From the NCBI GenBank assembly GCA_022560025.1, contig JAFISE010000042.1, positions 124,001 to 188,000 on the forward strand: a DNA stretch of 64,000 nucleotides. The letters run 5' to 3'. The notes beneath the pieces are model-generated. The model did not search any database. It saw only the letters and a program-made list of their open reading frames with translations, and was not told the origin of the DNA. The translations under genes were made by a program, and so were the position numbers. Positions 9,164 through 20,815 of the stretch are shown in pieces (the stretch's first letter is position 1; every line of letters starts with the position of its first letter). Origin of the DNA: Stagonosporopsis chrysanthemi (Eukaryota; Ascomycota; Dothideomycetes; Pleosporales; Didymellaceae).

Positions 9164-11102
9164 CTAGGTACTAAAAGCAACGCTTGACCAGTCGTCTCGC
9201 CAGTCTTTGCTACTTTCCTTACTAGGCCAGATGCTACGAAACACCTGCCCGGCTACTGACTCCATATCTCGGTCCGGGCTGGTAAGCAAGAGGCCATCTT
9301 TTGACTCCCTTGCACGCTTGCCTAGTTCTCTGACAGTGAAGTCGCGGCAGTGATCGTCCCTGGGATCACGCTCAATCAACCATGATCTGCTCAGATTCTC
9401 CACCAAATCGCCGGAGACAAAGGAGGCTGTTACTCCACCATGCTGGCTGGCCCCCATCGTCCAAATCCTGAGACGCTCTAGGTCCGTGCCTGTTTGATCC
9501 CAAATGGAGCGTGCTAGCGCCTCGTCTACAGCGGAATTGATGAATTTCTGTCTCAAATGACCTTTCTTCATCCGAGAGTGATCCTTGCCCACAAGTTCTT
9601 GATCATCTCCATCAAATTGGACATCGTACATAGGATCTCGGGAGATTCTCCAGTTCGAGCAATCAAGGATGAGGAAAAGGGATCGCAGGCTTTTCATGTT
9701 GTTGAAGCATTGGTACAGCTCAGCCTCTGATGAGCTGGACATGTCCCGTTTGATCGCGATAGAAAGGTCTTCCAGTATTGTACACTGCTCTTGGATCTGC
9801 AGTATCTGGTCCTTCTTAAATTCCATAGGTATATCAGTAAGATTACGGCCGTTACTATAAGTGAATAGTGACTCTGAAGGACGCAAATTCAGCGTTCTCA
9901 GCATTTTCCCATGACGAAATAGCATAGCTTCCACAATTTGTGAGTCGAGCGACCCGTGGACAGATAGTTGTTCAAGAGGTTCCAAAGCACTAAATAAGCA
10001 GGCTGCATCCTCGCTGTAGTCCGAGTGATCGTGGAAAGCGTTGTGGCGAGAAAGTGACACTTTGAGTGTCCTCAGCTGTGGGAAAGAATGATTATGGGCA
10101 ATCCATCTCATGGTCTCACCACTTAGCCCAAATGACCTGTAGTCGTAGCACAACCCGAGGTCGAGATGTTGCAAGCACGTGAAGTCTGTGTGTGGCCCAC
10201 ATCTGCATCTGATAAGGTGGCTCCAACGACGACCCTACAAGTGTCAACGACGACAAGGACCCTCTTGCCTTGTCATGGGACCGTGGAAGACCATGCCACG
10301 ATTCTTTGCGGCGATAATCTCTTCCCGAACGGTAAGCCATGATGTTCACCACAGTTACCTCCTTGAGATTTGGAGCAAGCCCAGCGACTAGGTCTTGCAT
10401 AGCCTCCTCGTTGAAATCATCATCGTAATCTAAATCCCGGTATGTGCAGATCACTTTTACCCTGTGTGGAGACGGAGACGTGGCAAGTTCCATCTCGTAA
10501 GGATAAGGAATCCCCCATAACAATGTCCGAAATCGAAAGGTGAGATGGTGCAGCCTACACTAGGGATGCTGCCTGTGGAGCATGCCGAGGAGACTCGGCG
10601 GAAACTGACTCTTGCAGTCATATATCAGATCTTTAAGGTTGGTCAAGCTTCGAATAAAGCTCAGAATGGGATACCAGGATAAATCCTCCGTGGAGCCCCT
10701 CTTGATGACAGGCTCATCATAAACCACGTAGTGGCGGGATGAATTCGTTGGGCCCCAGTCGGGCAGAATCTCATCAACGCCCTCTAATTTGAGATATTGT
10801 TGTTCGCTCTCATCATCGTGGGGGGGGGGGGGTTTGGGGCGTATGTCCCCGTTGATACTGATACACTAGACGTGACGAGCAGACCTAGCGCCTGAGAGAG
10901 CTTTGAGAAGTATATCGATGTCGTCCTTTAGATCGGCACGGCTGTGGGCTGTAATATTGATCTTTCGAAATACCAGGAATAACGATGCTTTGCGACAAGC
11001 CTTGCTCGTTAAGCTGAAGGCGAAGAGACTAGGTCGATGTGCAGACTCGATCCAATCTGCTATCTGCTGGAGTATCTCGAGTGGCAACGAAGAGAAAGGC
11101 AT
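9164..11102 (-). pseudogene. F-box/LRR protein pseudogene (two in-frame stops, one frameshift)
   Basis: The start ATG is at 11102 and opens with an F-box (MPFSSLPLEILQQIADWI...LFAFSLTSKACRKAS). The same frame continues to 10192 or so but is cut by TAG at 10866-10868 and TAG at 10560-10562. Close to 10188-10194 the frame shifts by +1/-2 inside a short CA/TG dinucleotide run, after which a long LRR-like frame continues to the stop at 9164 (LRTLKVSL, LEQLSVHG, LRTLNLRP, LRSLFLIL). Each TAG is one C-to-T change from CAG. No splice pair removes these lesions. The total length, about 640 codons, fits an intact fungal F-box/LRR protein. Although broken, the frames are otherwise open, so the decay looks recent. 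An alternative is sequencing error, but three independent lesions make that less likely. Confidence 0.8.
10820..10832. repeat. 13-nt poly-G run inside the F-box/LRR pseudogene
   Basis: On the gene strand this is a poly-C tract coding a short Pro stretch. The frame before and after it agrees, so in this assembly it does not cause the frame damage. It is a slippage-prone site and an assembly risk. Confidence 0.85.
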
Positions 11103-11705
11103 TGCTGCATTCGCCGACTCGTGGCACTTTACCAAACGCGACTCCAGGAATGGGACGAAACGGGGGAGTTCAGCAATGTAAGTTGGATCGTGGATTTGAT
11201 CGTTCTCAGACGTAGGCAGCAAGGGTGGTGAGCGGTGTCCCAATCGAGCCTAGTTGAGACCAGGCCCTCTTTGGTTCCGCTCCAATACTTGGTCTTGGTG
11301 TATTCAGGCAGTGTGAATGAATCCCCCCTCCACAGACGTACGCACGTTCACACAGTATGTATGGACTAGAACCGCGGCCACGCATGTATCCTTGGTTTAA
11401 ATCACGGCTATCAAGATTTAACAATAGATGTACGTCGTCTCTTCCCAAGACCACAATTAACTAACCTCATGAGAGCACCAAATCCATATTGAAAAGTCCT
11501 GCAAGAAGAAGGGGTTGGCTTGTCACGTGTGTCCTTTAAATGCGTGTTCTGGGAGTTTGACACAATGCGAACATGGCAGCCACGAGAAAATATGCTCTAG
11601 TGAAGTCATGTCAGCCATTGCGACTCGAAACGGGGAAGATGGCATTGGGACAAAGACGAGTGCTATCTAACATTGTGGTATCGGGTCATGTCTATCTATC
11701 CCTCT
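11103..11705. other. Intergenic, upstream of the F-box/LRR pseudogene and downstream of TPA1
   Basis: About 600 bp holding the former promoter of the pseudogene and the 3' end of TPA1. Open frames present are shadows or lack support. Confidence 0.4.
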
Positions 11706-13708
11706 CTATTCCTCATCACCCTCCTCGTCGTCATCTCCAAACTCAACACCATACTCGGCACAAACATCCCACTTATCGCCCTTCGCGCTCTTACTCACAT
11801 ACTTGGTGAATCTCAAGACGCCCTTGTCCCTCAACACAATGGCGAGGTTGTTCCACGCAGCAGGCTGGCTGAACAAGATACCATCATCCTCATCATCACC
11901 AGCGCTCTTATAGATGGCGGGATCCGCCTTGGCCTTCCGTCTCTGGCCCGCACCTGTGCTAGTTGAGGGTTCGACAGCCGGCGCATCGTCCTCGTCTTCG
12001 CCGGCCATGTACATTTCATAGCCGCCGACCTCTTCTTCCTCCTGTTTCTGCTTGGGCTCTTGCTTACCGTTGGGTTTGCCCTCGCCCTTGTTCTTCGTCT
12101 TGCTCGAGCTGCCGTTTTCTTTGGGCTCTTCTTCGGGCTCTTCCTCTGCTTCATCTTCGTCACCCCAGCCTTTGGAGGGTGTGATGCCCAAAGTGACCTC
12201 GAGCTGAGGCTCTTCTTCTTCGTAGGCGGTGGCGAGCGTGTAGTCCAGACCGCGGCGGAAGCGGCGCGCAAGAATGTTGCTTTTTGTGAGTGTAGCGCCG
12301 GTGACAAGGGAGATCCACTTTGAGAACGCTGGATGCGGGAAGAGGTTGTCAATGAGCTCGTCATAGGGTGTCAGGCCGCTGTCTTCGGGGTAGCCCTCTA
12401 CTGGTCTGGGCTGAATGGCCTGGCGGTAGAGATACCGCTGCTTATGGGGAGGGCGTGCAATGCCGACCTTAGCGTCCTTGTTGCGTGGGTTCGATGGCAG
12501 GCTTGGTTCGGCTTCATGATCCTTGGACTCGAGATACTCGCGCAACCGCGCTGAGAATTTGGCTGACAGGAAGCCAGCGAGTCGCAGAGAAGACTCATTT
12601 TGGAACATCTCTGAGACCTCCTCGACCGTGTCAGGTGTGAGATAGTTCGGGTTCATGTACTTGATAAGGAAGTCAATCTCGGCCTCAGTGAGCTCAACAT
12701 CATCATCATCGTCTTGCTTCGCCTGCTCTTCCCAGTCCGGATTCTCTACCCAGTTTGATTGGGGCTCATCAAAGACGTCTGCCTTGCCGCCCTGCAATTG
12801 AGCAAGCGAGCTTTTCTCTGCAAGTCTCTCCTCAAGACCCTCCTCATACCCCTCTTCGCCTTCCTGCGGGATGTGGAACCATCCGCTGATCGCCATGCGC
12901 ACTCGGCCGCCGTCATCCTGTTCCAGCTTACCCACGCCTCTTCTGTAGACCTCCTCAACGTCGTGGAAGCTCTCTCCAGGCTGGACAGTGAAGAAAGACA
13001 ATTGGTTCCAGGCCGGTGGTATGACAAGCGAAAACTCAGGGGACGGAACCTTGACTTCAGAGCCGTCTGACGTCGTCTTGTGTTCGGTAGGGTACAGTCG
13101 CAGCGCGCCGCCATACTCAGGCTTCCATTCCTTGTCTGGATCCAATAAATACAGAATCCAGCTCACGCGCCGACTTCCAATGACATCGTCATGGCACAGC
13201 AAGTGACATCCAGGTGTGTATACGTTTACAGCCATATCTGTTTTCTTTCCACTCAATGGGCCTGATCCCGTAATTGAAGAGAGGTATTTGCGGAAAGCTG
13301 ACGAATACAGCGAGTCGCGGAGGGTGAGCAACGAAGGCAAGCGTTTGAGCGCGGAGTCATCGAGGCCGTCGAGGTTCGCTAGGTCACCAGACTGGTGGAT
13401 CTTGTAAATATCGGTCTCCTTGGGCGTGAAGGAAATGTGTTCACGAATCTCTTCGCGCACTTTGCGCAGAAGGGAATCGTCGACGAGCTTGTTGATAACA
13501 GCATGCTTGTAGCTACACCAGAGTCAGAACGTACCTGGCCGAAGTGCTCAGAGACTTACGGTTGCGATTCGGCGTAGTGTTTGGTGTAACCGGCGAGCCT
13601 CTTGCTCTCGAACAGACCCTCGTCGAAGTTCTTGTGTGCGTCCTCGTCAGAGATGGCCCTCTTCTTCGACTTGCCATTGGCATGTGACTGATTCTTGCGC
13701 TTCGGCAT
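11706..13708 (-). CDS. TPA1: Tpa1/Ofd1-type prolyl 3,4-dihydroxylase (2OG-Fe(II) oxygenase)
   Basis: Two exons, 13708-13560 and 13512-11706, with a 47-bp intron (GTAAGT...GTAG), giving 651 residues. The start begins MPKRKNQSH, a basic N-terminus. The catalytic prolyl-4-hydroxylase fold shows the HxD pair in CHDDVIG (about H157, D159), the distal His in ESFHDVEE (about H233) and the 2-oxoglutarate-binding Arg in RVRMAISGWFH (about R255). A second, non-catalytic Ofd1/Tpa1 domain follows after an acidic linker. In yeasts this family hydroxylates ribosomal protein uS12 (Rps23), influencing translation termination, and in fission yeast it controls sterol-response factor turnover. Nuclear/cytoplasmic location is family knowledge. 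The acidic, Lys/Glu-rich insert in the C-terminal half is longer than in yeast. Confidence 0.92.
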
Positions 13709-14277
13709 GATGGTTGATAAGAAGCAACTGTCCTGTGTTGTAAGGTGCAGAGCGTTGCACCGAGGCTCCACGGAAATTTTGGTGGCCGGAAACTTTTGAA
13801 TGCCGCCCTGCGACGCTGCGTCACACCACCATCGCTCGGGTCCTATCGATAAGAAATAGATACTGGACAACGCTAGAAGGTCCTGTCTAACTCAACCATA
13901 ATTCGAAATTGAAGCTACATGTCATGGCAGTATGGTAAGGTCAGACGAATCATTCAGCACTGCTTGTATCGCTGATGAGCTTCACGTTGCGCAGAGGATA
14001 TAGAGTGATTGAAGAAATTTGGTTGGCTACATGTATCTAAGCAACCATGTCATGCAACTTAAGCTGATCATGACTACATAACGAAAGACTTTTCCCTAGA
14101 TAGCGCCGACCCATGAGATGAAAGCAAATCCGTGCCCTAAAGCAGGGGCATCAACGAACAGCCACAGCCCGAATTCGTGAAGCTCGTGCCACATGTGGTA
14201 TCATACACGACGACCCATTACTTACTCTTACCAGATGATCAAAGCAAATACGTAAAATCAGAGGCAGGGTGAGATGC
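13709..14277. other. Intergenic: TPA1 promoter and nucleolin-like gene 3' region
   Basis: Both flanking genes are on the minus strand, so this 569-bp stretch should carry the 3' end of the gene at 14278-15715 and the promoter of TPA1. No RNA gene or repeat recognised. Confidence 0.45.
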
Positions 14278-15715
14278 TTAGTCGAAGCTGACCTTGGAGC
14301 CCTTGAAGTCACCGAAGCCGCCGCGGTTGAACGAACCGCCACCACGGCCGCCACGGCCGCCACGGTCACCAAAGCCACCGCGACCGCCACCACGTCCGCC
14401 ACGGCCACCACGGTCGCCGAAGCCACCGCGACCTCCGCCACGACCGCCGCCGAAGCTACCACGGCCACCGCCACGACCACCACCGAAGCCACCACGGCCA
14501 CCACCGTTGCTGTCGTCACGGGCAGCAGCAAAGTCGAGACGGATGGGACGGCCAGCAATCTCGGCGCCGTTGAGAGCCTCGAGAGCGGACGTAGCCTCCT
14601 CAGTGGAGGAGAAGTCGACGTAGCCGAAACCCTTGAGGGCACCGGTCTCACGGTCGGTAGGAAGGGAAACACGAGAGATGTTACCGTACTCCTGGAAAGC
14701 CTCTTGGACAGCCTCGTTTGTGCAGTCGAAGGAGAGATTGCCGAGGAAGAGAGTGTTGCTGGGAGCGGAACGCTTGTCGCCGAACTTGTTGGCACGGTCG
14801 AAAGTCTTGTTGGCAGGCTTCTCGCGGGGAGTGGAGAAGTCAACGTTGAGGGCACGGCCGTCAAGCTCGTATCCCATCATCTCCTTCTGAGCCTTAGCAG
14901 CGGCATCAGCAGACTCGAACTCGACGTAACCGAAACCCTTGGAGCGGCCGGTTTCGCGGTCGCTGATGACACGGCAGCCGGTGATGGTACCGAACTGCTC
15001 GAACTCGCGGTAGAGCCAGTCCTCATCGATGTTCCAGCTCAGGCTGCCAACGAAGAGGTTCTTGATGCCCTCACCACCAGCGGCAGGGGCCTCCTCAGTC
15101 TTGGACTTCTTGACGGCAGGGGCGACAGCCTCGTCAGCCTTGCGCTTCTTAGAGGGAGCCTCCTCGTCGCTATCGGAGGAATCGGAGTCGGAGGAGTCAG
15201 AGTCGGAAGTCTAGTACATCATTAACATGCAATCAAAAGACTAGTGAGCATGATGGACTTACGGCAGCAGCCTTGTCAGCAGGCTTCTCCTCAGCATCGC
15301 TGTCAGAGTCGCTCTCGCTGTCAGAGTCGGAGTCGGAGCCGGAGGACTCGGCCTTCTTAGCGGCGACCTTAGCGGCAGGCTTCTCCTCCTCGCTCTCGCT
15401 ATCGCTGTCGCTGTCGCTGCTGTCGGAAGTCTCAGCCTTGGCGGCGGGCGCATCAGGGAGCTCGGAGTCAGAGTCGCTAGAGTCGGCCTCGCTCTCAGAC
15501 TCGGAGTCAGACTCGCTGGAGGGCTCGGGCGTGGGCTCCTTCTTGGACTTCTTGGAAGGCTTCTTCACCTCCTTCTCGACGGCCTTGCTGGCAGACTTGG
15601 CAGTAGCCTTGCTCTTAGCCTTGGGGGTGTCGGTAGCCTTGGCGACACGGCTAGCCTTGACACCCGAGAGCTCAGACTTCTTCTCCTTCTTGTCGGTAAC
15701 CTTGGTCTTGCCCAT
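14278..15715 (-). CDS. Gar2/Nsr1/nucleolin-type nucleolar RNA-binding protein
   Basis: Exons 15715-15263 and 15210-14278 with a 52-bp intron (GTAAGT...ACTAG), 461 residues. The N-terminal half is Lys-rich followed by long Ser/Asp/Glu runs, the acidic CK2-substrate region of nucleolin-like proteins. Two RRMs follow: RRM1 near residues 202-278 (RNP2 LFVGSL, RNP1 KGFGYVEF) and RRM2 near 300-375 (RNP2 LFLGNL, RNP1 KGFGYVDF). The C-terminus is an RGG/GGF-rich tail (GGRGGFGDRGG repeats). This order is that of S. pombe Gar2 and S. cerevisiae Nsr1, which act in pre-rRNA processing and small-subunit assembly in the nucleolus. The intron falls inside the Ser/Asp-rich low-complexity region. Confidence 0.92.
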
Positions 15716-16449
15716 GTTGGCGGTATTGATGAACTAGATCTACAATGTATCAGTATGACGTAATGAAAACAGCGTATGATGTGACGGAAGGAAAGAGGAA
15801 GACGAGACGAAGCTCGCGTGCTCGTGCGCCGACTTCCAAAGGATGACGATGCGCCGGTAGCCTGTTCAACTGGATGCCTCAAATTGCAAAAGCCCACTGG
15901 TATCTCTCGAGATCGCACGAAGCGATGTGCCCTCAAGCCCACGGAAGCCCACAAGATGCCACAGATGAATTGGCTTCAAGGCAGCGTGTTCCCACAAAAG
16001 CCGAGAAGACAAGACGAAAACCCTCATAGTAGCCATAAGCCCTCTGGTTTGATCTTGTCGTGCTCTTGCGAGCGACGAACAGTGTCCTCTAGATGTGTGT
16101 TAAGGAAAAGCCGCAAATGCCCACTGACTTGAATAGTTCTGGTAGATGTAGCCCTCAGTTGCCCAAAGTAAAGCCTCGTGAAGTTGATAAAGCGTCGAGC
16201 AAGTGAATGTCGACAGGTAAAGTGGTGGATGAAGAGTAAAGAGAAAATACTGGGAGGCGCACAGCTTTAAGCTCCCAGGGAAAAAATGGTCTGGGCGACC
16301 TAGGCAGAAAACCGACTTTTCAGCGGGGCCCAGCCACGGAAGGAACGACCAGCGCGGGCGGTGAGGCCACCTTCCCACTAGCGCCCACCTACCTCGAAGC
16401 CACGCAGCCGAGAGCTCTAGCTGTCTAGTGAGAAGCTCCAGGATTCGCA
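15716..16449. promoter_or_regulatory. Shared divergent promoter region (nucleolin-like gene / ALG6)
   Basis: 734 bp between two divergent start codons, both for housekeeping genes. No coding frame is supported. No specific site was identified with confidence. Confidence 0.5.
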
Positions 16450-18247
16450 ATGGCATCACCGGCGGCGCACAAGCCGCGCAGAAGGAGGAAGATCGAAGAG
16501 GGCTCTCTTGCCCATGTCAATCACGGAACACTCGACTTCGACGAAAGCACCAATGCACGCAAGCCTGCGTTCCCTCTGGTTGCGTTCCTCTGGCCAGCAA
16601 AGGGTACCGTGTCGCTATGGGTGACGATACCTCTCATCTTGATGGCCGTCGGCCTGTTCAGATGGACTGTGAGTTTATGGGGCTATTCTGGCTACCAATC
16701 GCCGCCCATGCATGGAGACTTTGAGGCGCAGCGGCACTGGATGGAAATCACGAAACACCTACCCGTGTCGCAATGGTACTTCTACGATTTGCAGTGGTGG
16801 GGCTTGGACTACCCTCCCCTCACCGCATACCACAGCTGGGTTTTGGGCGTCATGTAGGTCAAAATAACATTGCATAGCTGGCGATACTGATCTTCCCAGT
16901 GGTTCCGCCATCAGTCCAGAGTGGTTCGCCCTTGACAAGTCGCGTGCGCTTGACGACCCCAAGCTGAAGATCTACATGCGAGCGACCGTTTTCGTCTCCG
17001 AATATCTTGCCTACGTACCAGCACTGATTGTGTTTCTCCGTCGGTATGCAAAGACAGAAGGCGTCAATATCTGGGAGGGGTCCATCGCGCTAGTTGCTAT
17101 ACTGCTGCAGCCTGGCACCATCTTGATCGATCATGGGCACTTCCAGTACAACACGGTGATGCTTGGTTTTACCGTTGCAACACTGTCAAGCATGATCGCA
17201 GGCCGGCCGCTGTGGGGTTGCGTCTTTTTCGTTGGCGCGCTTGGGTTCAAGCAAATGGCCCTCTTCTACGCCCCTGCCGTCTTTGCGTACCTGTTGGGAA
17301 TCTGCTTGTTCCCGAGGATCAACATCGTGCGATTCTTGTCCATTGCCTTGGTAACGGTCGCAGCTTTTGCAGTTCTGTATCTGCCCTTCTTGCTTGGTGT
17401 TGCGTACGACATGTACAGGGGTGTCTCCGACAACGCCCTTCCTAGGCCTCCTATCATGGAGTCGTTGCCAATTCGCTGGGATACTGGGGCCTGGTACTAC
17501 CCGATTGCTCTGCAGATGGCCCAGTCCATTCACCGAATTTTTCCCTTCTCGCGTGGCCTGTTCGAAGACAAGGTTGCCAACATCTGGTGTACAATACACA
17601 CCTTCCACAAGCTTCACCGCTACCCGCAAGAGCTCCTCCAGCGCTCTGCTCTGCTCGCCACTTCTGCAGCAATTCTGCCACCATGTTTGATCATCTTCTT
17701 CAAGCCAAAGAAGCAGTTGCTGCCTCTCACATTTGCAGCTGTATCCTGGGGCTTCTTCCTGTGCTCATATCAGGTTCACGAGAAGAATGTACTCCTCCCA
17801 CTCTTGCCAATGACACTCTTGTTAGGTGGACAAGAGGGATTGCTGGCATCGACCCGCGCATGGGTCGGGCTTGCCAACATGCTGGGTATCTGGACAATGT
17901 TCCCTCTTCTGAAGCGGGACGAACTTCGAGTTCCATACTTCGTCATCACGCTCTTGTGGGCATACTTGCTGGGCCTTCCACCGACCTCCTTTGCGGCATA
18001 TCAAGAGGGCAGTCAAAAGGGCTTGAATTTGCCGAGCAAGATTATCCACCTCAACATCTACTTGGCCATGGTGGGCTGGCACGTAGCTGAAGCGTTCTAC
18101 CCACCACCAATCGATAAGCCAGACCTGTGGGTCGTTGCAAACGCCATAGTTGGCACAGGCGGTTTTGGCATCTGCTACCTCTGGTGCTTGTGGCGATTGA
18201 TTGTACAGAGCGAGATTATCGGGAAAGCGAAGAGCAAGACGCAATAG
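16450..18247 (+). CDS. ALG6: Alg6 dolichyl-P-Glc:Man9GlcNAc2-PP-dolichol alpha-1,3-glucosyltransferase
   Basis: Exons 16450-16853 and 16900-18247 with a 46-bp intron (GTAGGT...CCCAG), 583 residues. The protein is a multi-pass ER membrane enzyme of the ALG6/ALG8 family. The luminal signature GDFEAQRHWMEIT and the segment SQWYFYDLQWWGLDYPP are Alg6-like; Alg8 has a different sequence here. About ten hydrophobic segments follow. Alg6 adds the first glucose to the lipid-linked N-glycan precursor, using dolichyl-phosphate glucose. A loop rich in HxxH and the NVLLPLLP-type C-terminal part are also present. The N-terminal 25 residues are basic and cytosolic. No lesion seen. Confidence 0.93.
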
Positions 18248-18431
18248 CCTGCTCAAATCTCATAGGCAGCGATGTTGAAAAGATACCCTTGCTCTGGAGG
18301 GAAGATTCAGGTTGTACATTGTATATATACAGCGAATGCAAAATACCCAAATCTAATGCTGAACGCCATCATGCTGTGTTGTACAGTGGCTTTACATCTC
18401 ATCATCATACACCGAGTATACCTCGGCCAGC

Positions 18432-18755
18432 TTAGATCTTGAACCCGTAGCCGGCCATGCATGTCTTGTACTGGGAGACAAGGTCGGCGCACTCCTTCTG
18501 GGGGTCGTTCGATGTCGAGAACAGCATGCACTCGTCGCGCTTTGCCTTCTGGTCAGTGCAGACACAGCATGGCTAGTGTTGTCAGCTGAACTGTCCTCCC
18601 ACTGTGCGAGCTATACGCACCTTGTACTTTGTCTGCGGCGCAGCGGTGTCCTTGAGATCAGCGCCCATGTTGGTAGCGGTTGGAGGTGCTATTTCAAATC
18701 AGCCACCAGCGTCGCAACTACCGTGCAGTTGCATCGCGCGCATACCTGAAGACAT
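18432..18755 (-). CDS. COX17: Cox17 copper metallochaperone
   Basis: A small three-exon gene: 18755-18746 (10 nt), 18688-18621 and 18572-18432, with 57-bp and 48-bp introns, giving 72 residues. The first exon codes only MSS plus one base and is easily missed. The mature part contains KPCCVC, the copper-binding Cys cluster, and twin CX9C motifs (CTDQKAKRDEC and CADLVSQYKTC), ending GYGFKI. Cox17 moves copper to Sco1 and Cox11 in the mitochondrial intermembrane space for cytochrome c oxidase assembly and is imported by the Mia40 pathway. It is transcribed divergently from RNA1. Confidence 0.93.
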
Positions 18756-19129
18756 TGTGTGCTGTGGTGGTGGGTGGTGGTGTGCAGGAGCAGCAGCACT
18801 GCTTAGAAATCGCCTGGAGAAGGCGCGTGAACTTTTGGCGATGTCATCCTAACGCTGCGACCTGCGCCTTGGCTTTCCCGCGCTGGCCCGAGTGAACACC
18901 TGCACGCCGCTGCACAGGGCTGCGGCCTGCCCTGCCTAGCCGGGCCCTGATTTCTTGCAGGGATCGCGCAGCCCACTTTCGGCGGCCTTCGCCCTGTGCA
19001 AATACCCCACCACGAGGCACCAAAACATTGCTCCAAACAGTCAGCCTCCGCCACACTTCGCTTTGTTTGTACGCACACTTGTACACCACTTGACTGCTGT
19101 ATTTCTTCTTTTCTCTGGCGCCGATCAAT
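18756..19129. promoter_or_regulatory. Shared divergent promoter of COX17 and RNA1
   Basis: 374 bp between the start codons of COX17 (-) and RNA1 (+), GC-rich, without coding content. Compact bidirectional spacing; specific sites not resolved. Confidence 0.5.
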
Positions 19130-20453
19130 ATGTCTAAGCTGTTTTCGCTCGAGGGCAAGGGCTTGAAGCTCACTTCTGCGGAGGACATCGAGCCGCACAT
19201 TCGGGCCCTGAAGGAAAACAACGATGTCGAGGAGGTGCGCTTCCAGGGCAACACACTAGGCATCGAGGCTTGCGAGGCTCTGGCAAAGGTTTTGGAAACC
19301 AAGAAGACTCTCAAGGTGCGGACACACTCTTTCCACCGGTGAGCGCACCGCTGACACGCACCAGGTCGCAGCCTTCGCCGACATCTTCACAGGCCGCCTC
19401 CTCTCTGAGATCCCAGCGGCGCTGCAGTACCTCGTAAACGCCTTCCTCACATTACCAAACCTCCAGACGGTCGATCTCTGCGACAACGCCTTCGGTCTCA
19501 ACACCGTCGCGCCCCTCGTCGACTTCCTCTCAGCACATACTCCTCTCCGCTTCCTCTACCTGAACAACAATGGCATGGGCCCCGCAGCGGGCGTTCTCCT
19601 CGCTGACGCCCTCACAGTCCTCGCCAGCAAGAAGGAAGCCGCGCGCAAAGAAGGCACGGAAGTCCCCGACCTCGAGCTCGTCATTTGCGGCCGCAACCGC
19701 CTGGAGAACGGCTCGATGCAAGCCTGGGCCAAAGCCTACGCCGCCAACACTGGTATCAAGACGATCAAAATGACACAAAACGGCATTCGCCAAGAGGGCA
19801 TCACACACCTGCTCACTCACGGCATCGCCCACCTCTCCAAGCTCGAGATCCTCGACCTCCAGGACAACACATTCACAGCCATGGGCGGCAAGGCGCTGAG
19901 CACCGTGGTCGGCAACTGGCCCGCCTTGCGCGAGCTGGGCGTCGGGGACTGTCTCCTCTCCGGGCGCGGCGGCATCGCCCTCGCCACCGCCCTGCAGCAA
20001 GGCAAGAACAAAAACATCGAGGTCTTGCGCCTCCAGTTCAACGACATCAACGTAAAGGGCCTTGCGGGGCTGGCCGCCGCCGCACCCAAACTGCCCGCCC
20101 TGCGCCGTGTTGAGCTCAACGGCAACAAGTTCGATGAGGAGGACCCGAGCGTGGAGAAGCTGCGCGAGGTACTCGACGCGCGGAAAGAGGAGAGTGGCGA
20201 GAGGGAGGATGACGAGGAGTACTGGGGTCTCGACGAGCTGGATGAGTTAGAGAGCGAGGACGAGGACGACGAGGAGAGCGAGGACGAGGCGCAGAAGGGC
20301 AGTGGTGACGAGGAGGAGGGTGTCGAGGTCGAGGAGCGCGCGGCGAGGCAGCTGCTTGAGGAACAGCGGGCGGAAGAGGCGCCTGTGGCGCAGGAGAAAG
20401 ATAAGAAGGTTGATGATTTGGCGGATGTGCTTGCGAAGGCTGAGATCAAGTAG
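19130..20453 (+). CDS. RNA1: Ran GTPase-activating protein (RanGAP, Rna1)
   Basis: Exons 19130-19315 and 19365-20453 with a 49-bp intron (GTGCGG...ACCAG), 424 residues. The protein is a chain of RNase-inhibitor-type leucine-rich repeats (for example LRFLYLNNNGMGP, LEILDLQDNTFTAMGG, IEVLRLQFNDINVKG, LRRVELNGNKF) followed by a strongly acidic tail (EEYWGLDELDELESEDEDDEE). This is the layout of Rna1, the cytoplasmic RanGAP that drives GTP hydrolysis on Ran for nuclear transport. The catalytic Arg region falls in the first repeats. Codon use is very GC-rich at third positions, consistent with high expression. Confidence 0.93.
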
Positions 20454-20815
20454 GCAAGTGAAAATAATTGGCCACTCCGAGCATGATTTGATGAGCACGA
20501 GAGGCCGGTATGAATAGATCAGACGCATAACGAGGCGATACCATAGAATTCATGACTTTCATTCGTACCATTATTAATCCTATTCCGATGATGTATGGAT
20601 ATGGCCGCACTCTGTATGATAGCTAATAACATGCTCTAGACAATATGATGTTGATGTCTGTCATTTCCAGATAAATCATAATAGAGGGGCCATCGAAAGC
20701 TCGCAGAAGTGCGACTTGACAAATGCGTGTAAGAGTCGTTAATGAATTTATCCGTTATGTGGCGTAGGTTCACCGGCACGGGGGTACTGAACCCCTTTCC
20801 GCACCGACTAACAGC
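20454..20815. other. Convergent intergenic region
   Basis: 362 bp between the 3' ends of RNA1 and the SMP-domain gene, AT-rich, with no coding content seen. Confidence 0.45.

Noticed and set aside
10820..10832. Poly-G run as the cause of the F-box/LRR frame break
   Set aside because: The frame on both sides of the run agrees; the actual shift is near 10190 in a CA/TG repeat.
14269..15225. 318-codon plus-strand frame opposite the nucleolin-like gene
   Set aside because: Low-complexity Ala/Thr/Ser translation of the antisense of RGG and RRM codons; the minus strand has two perfect RRMs.
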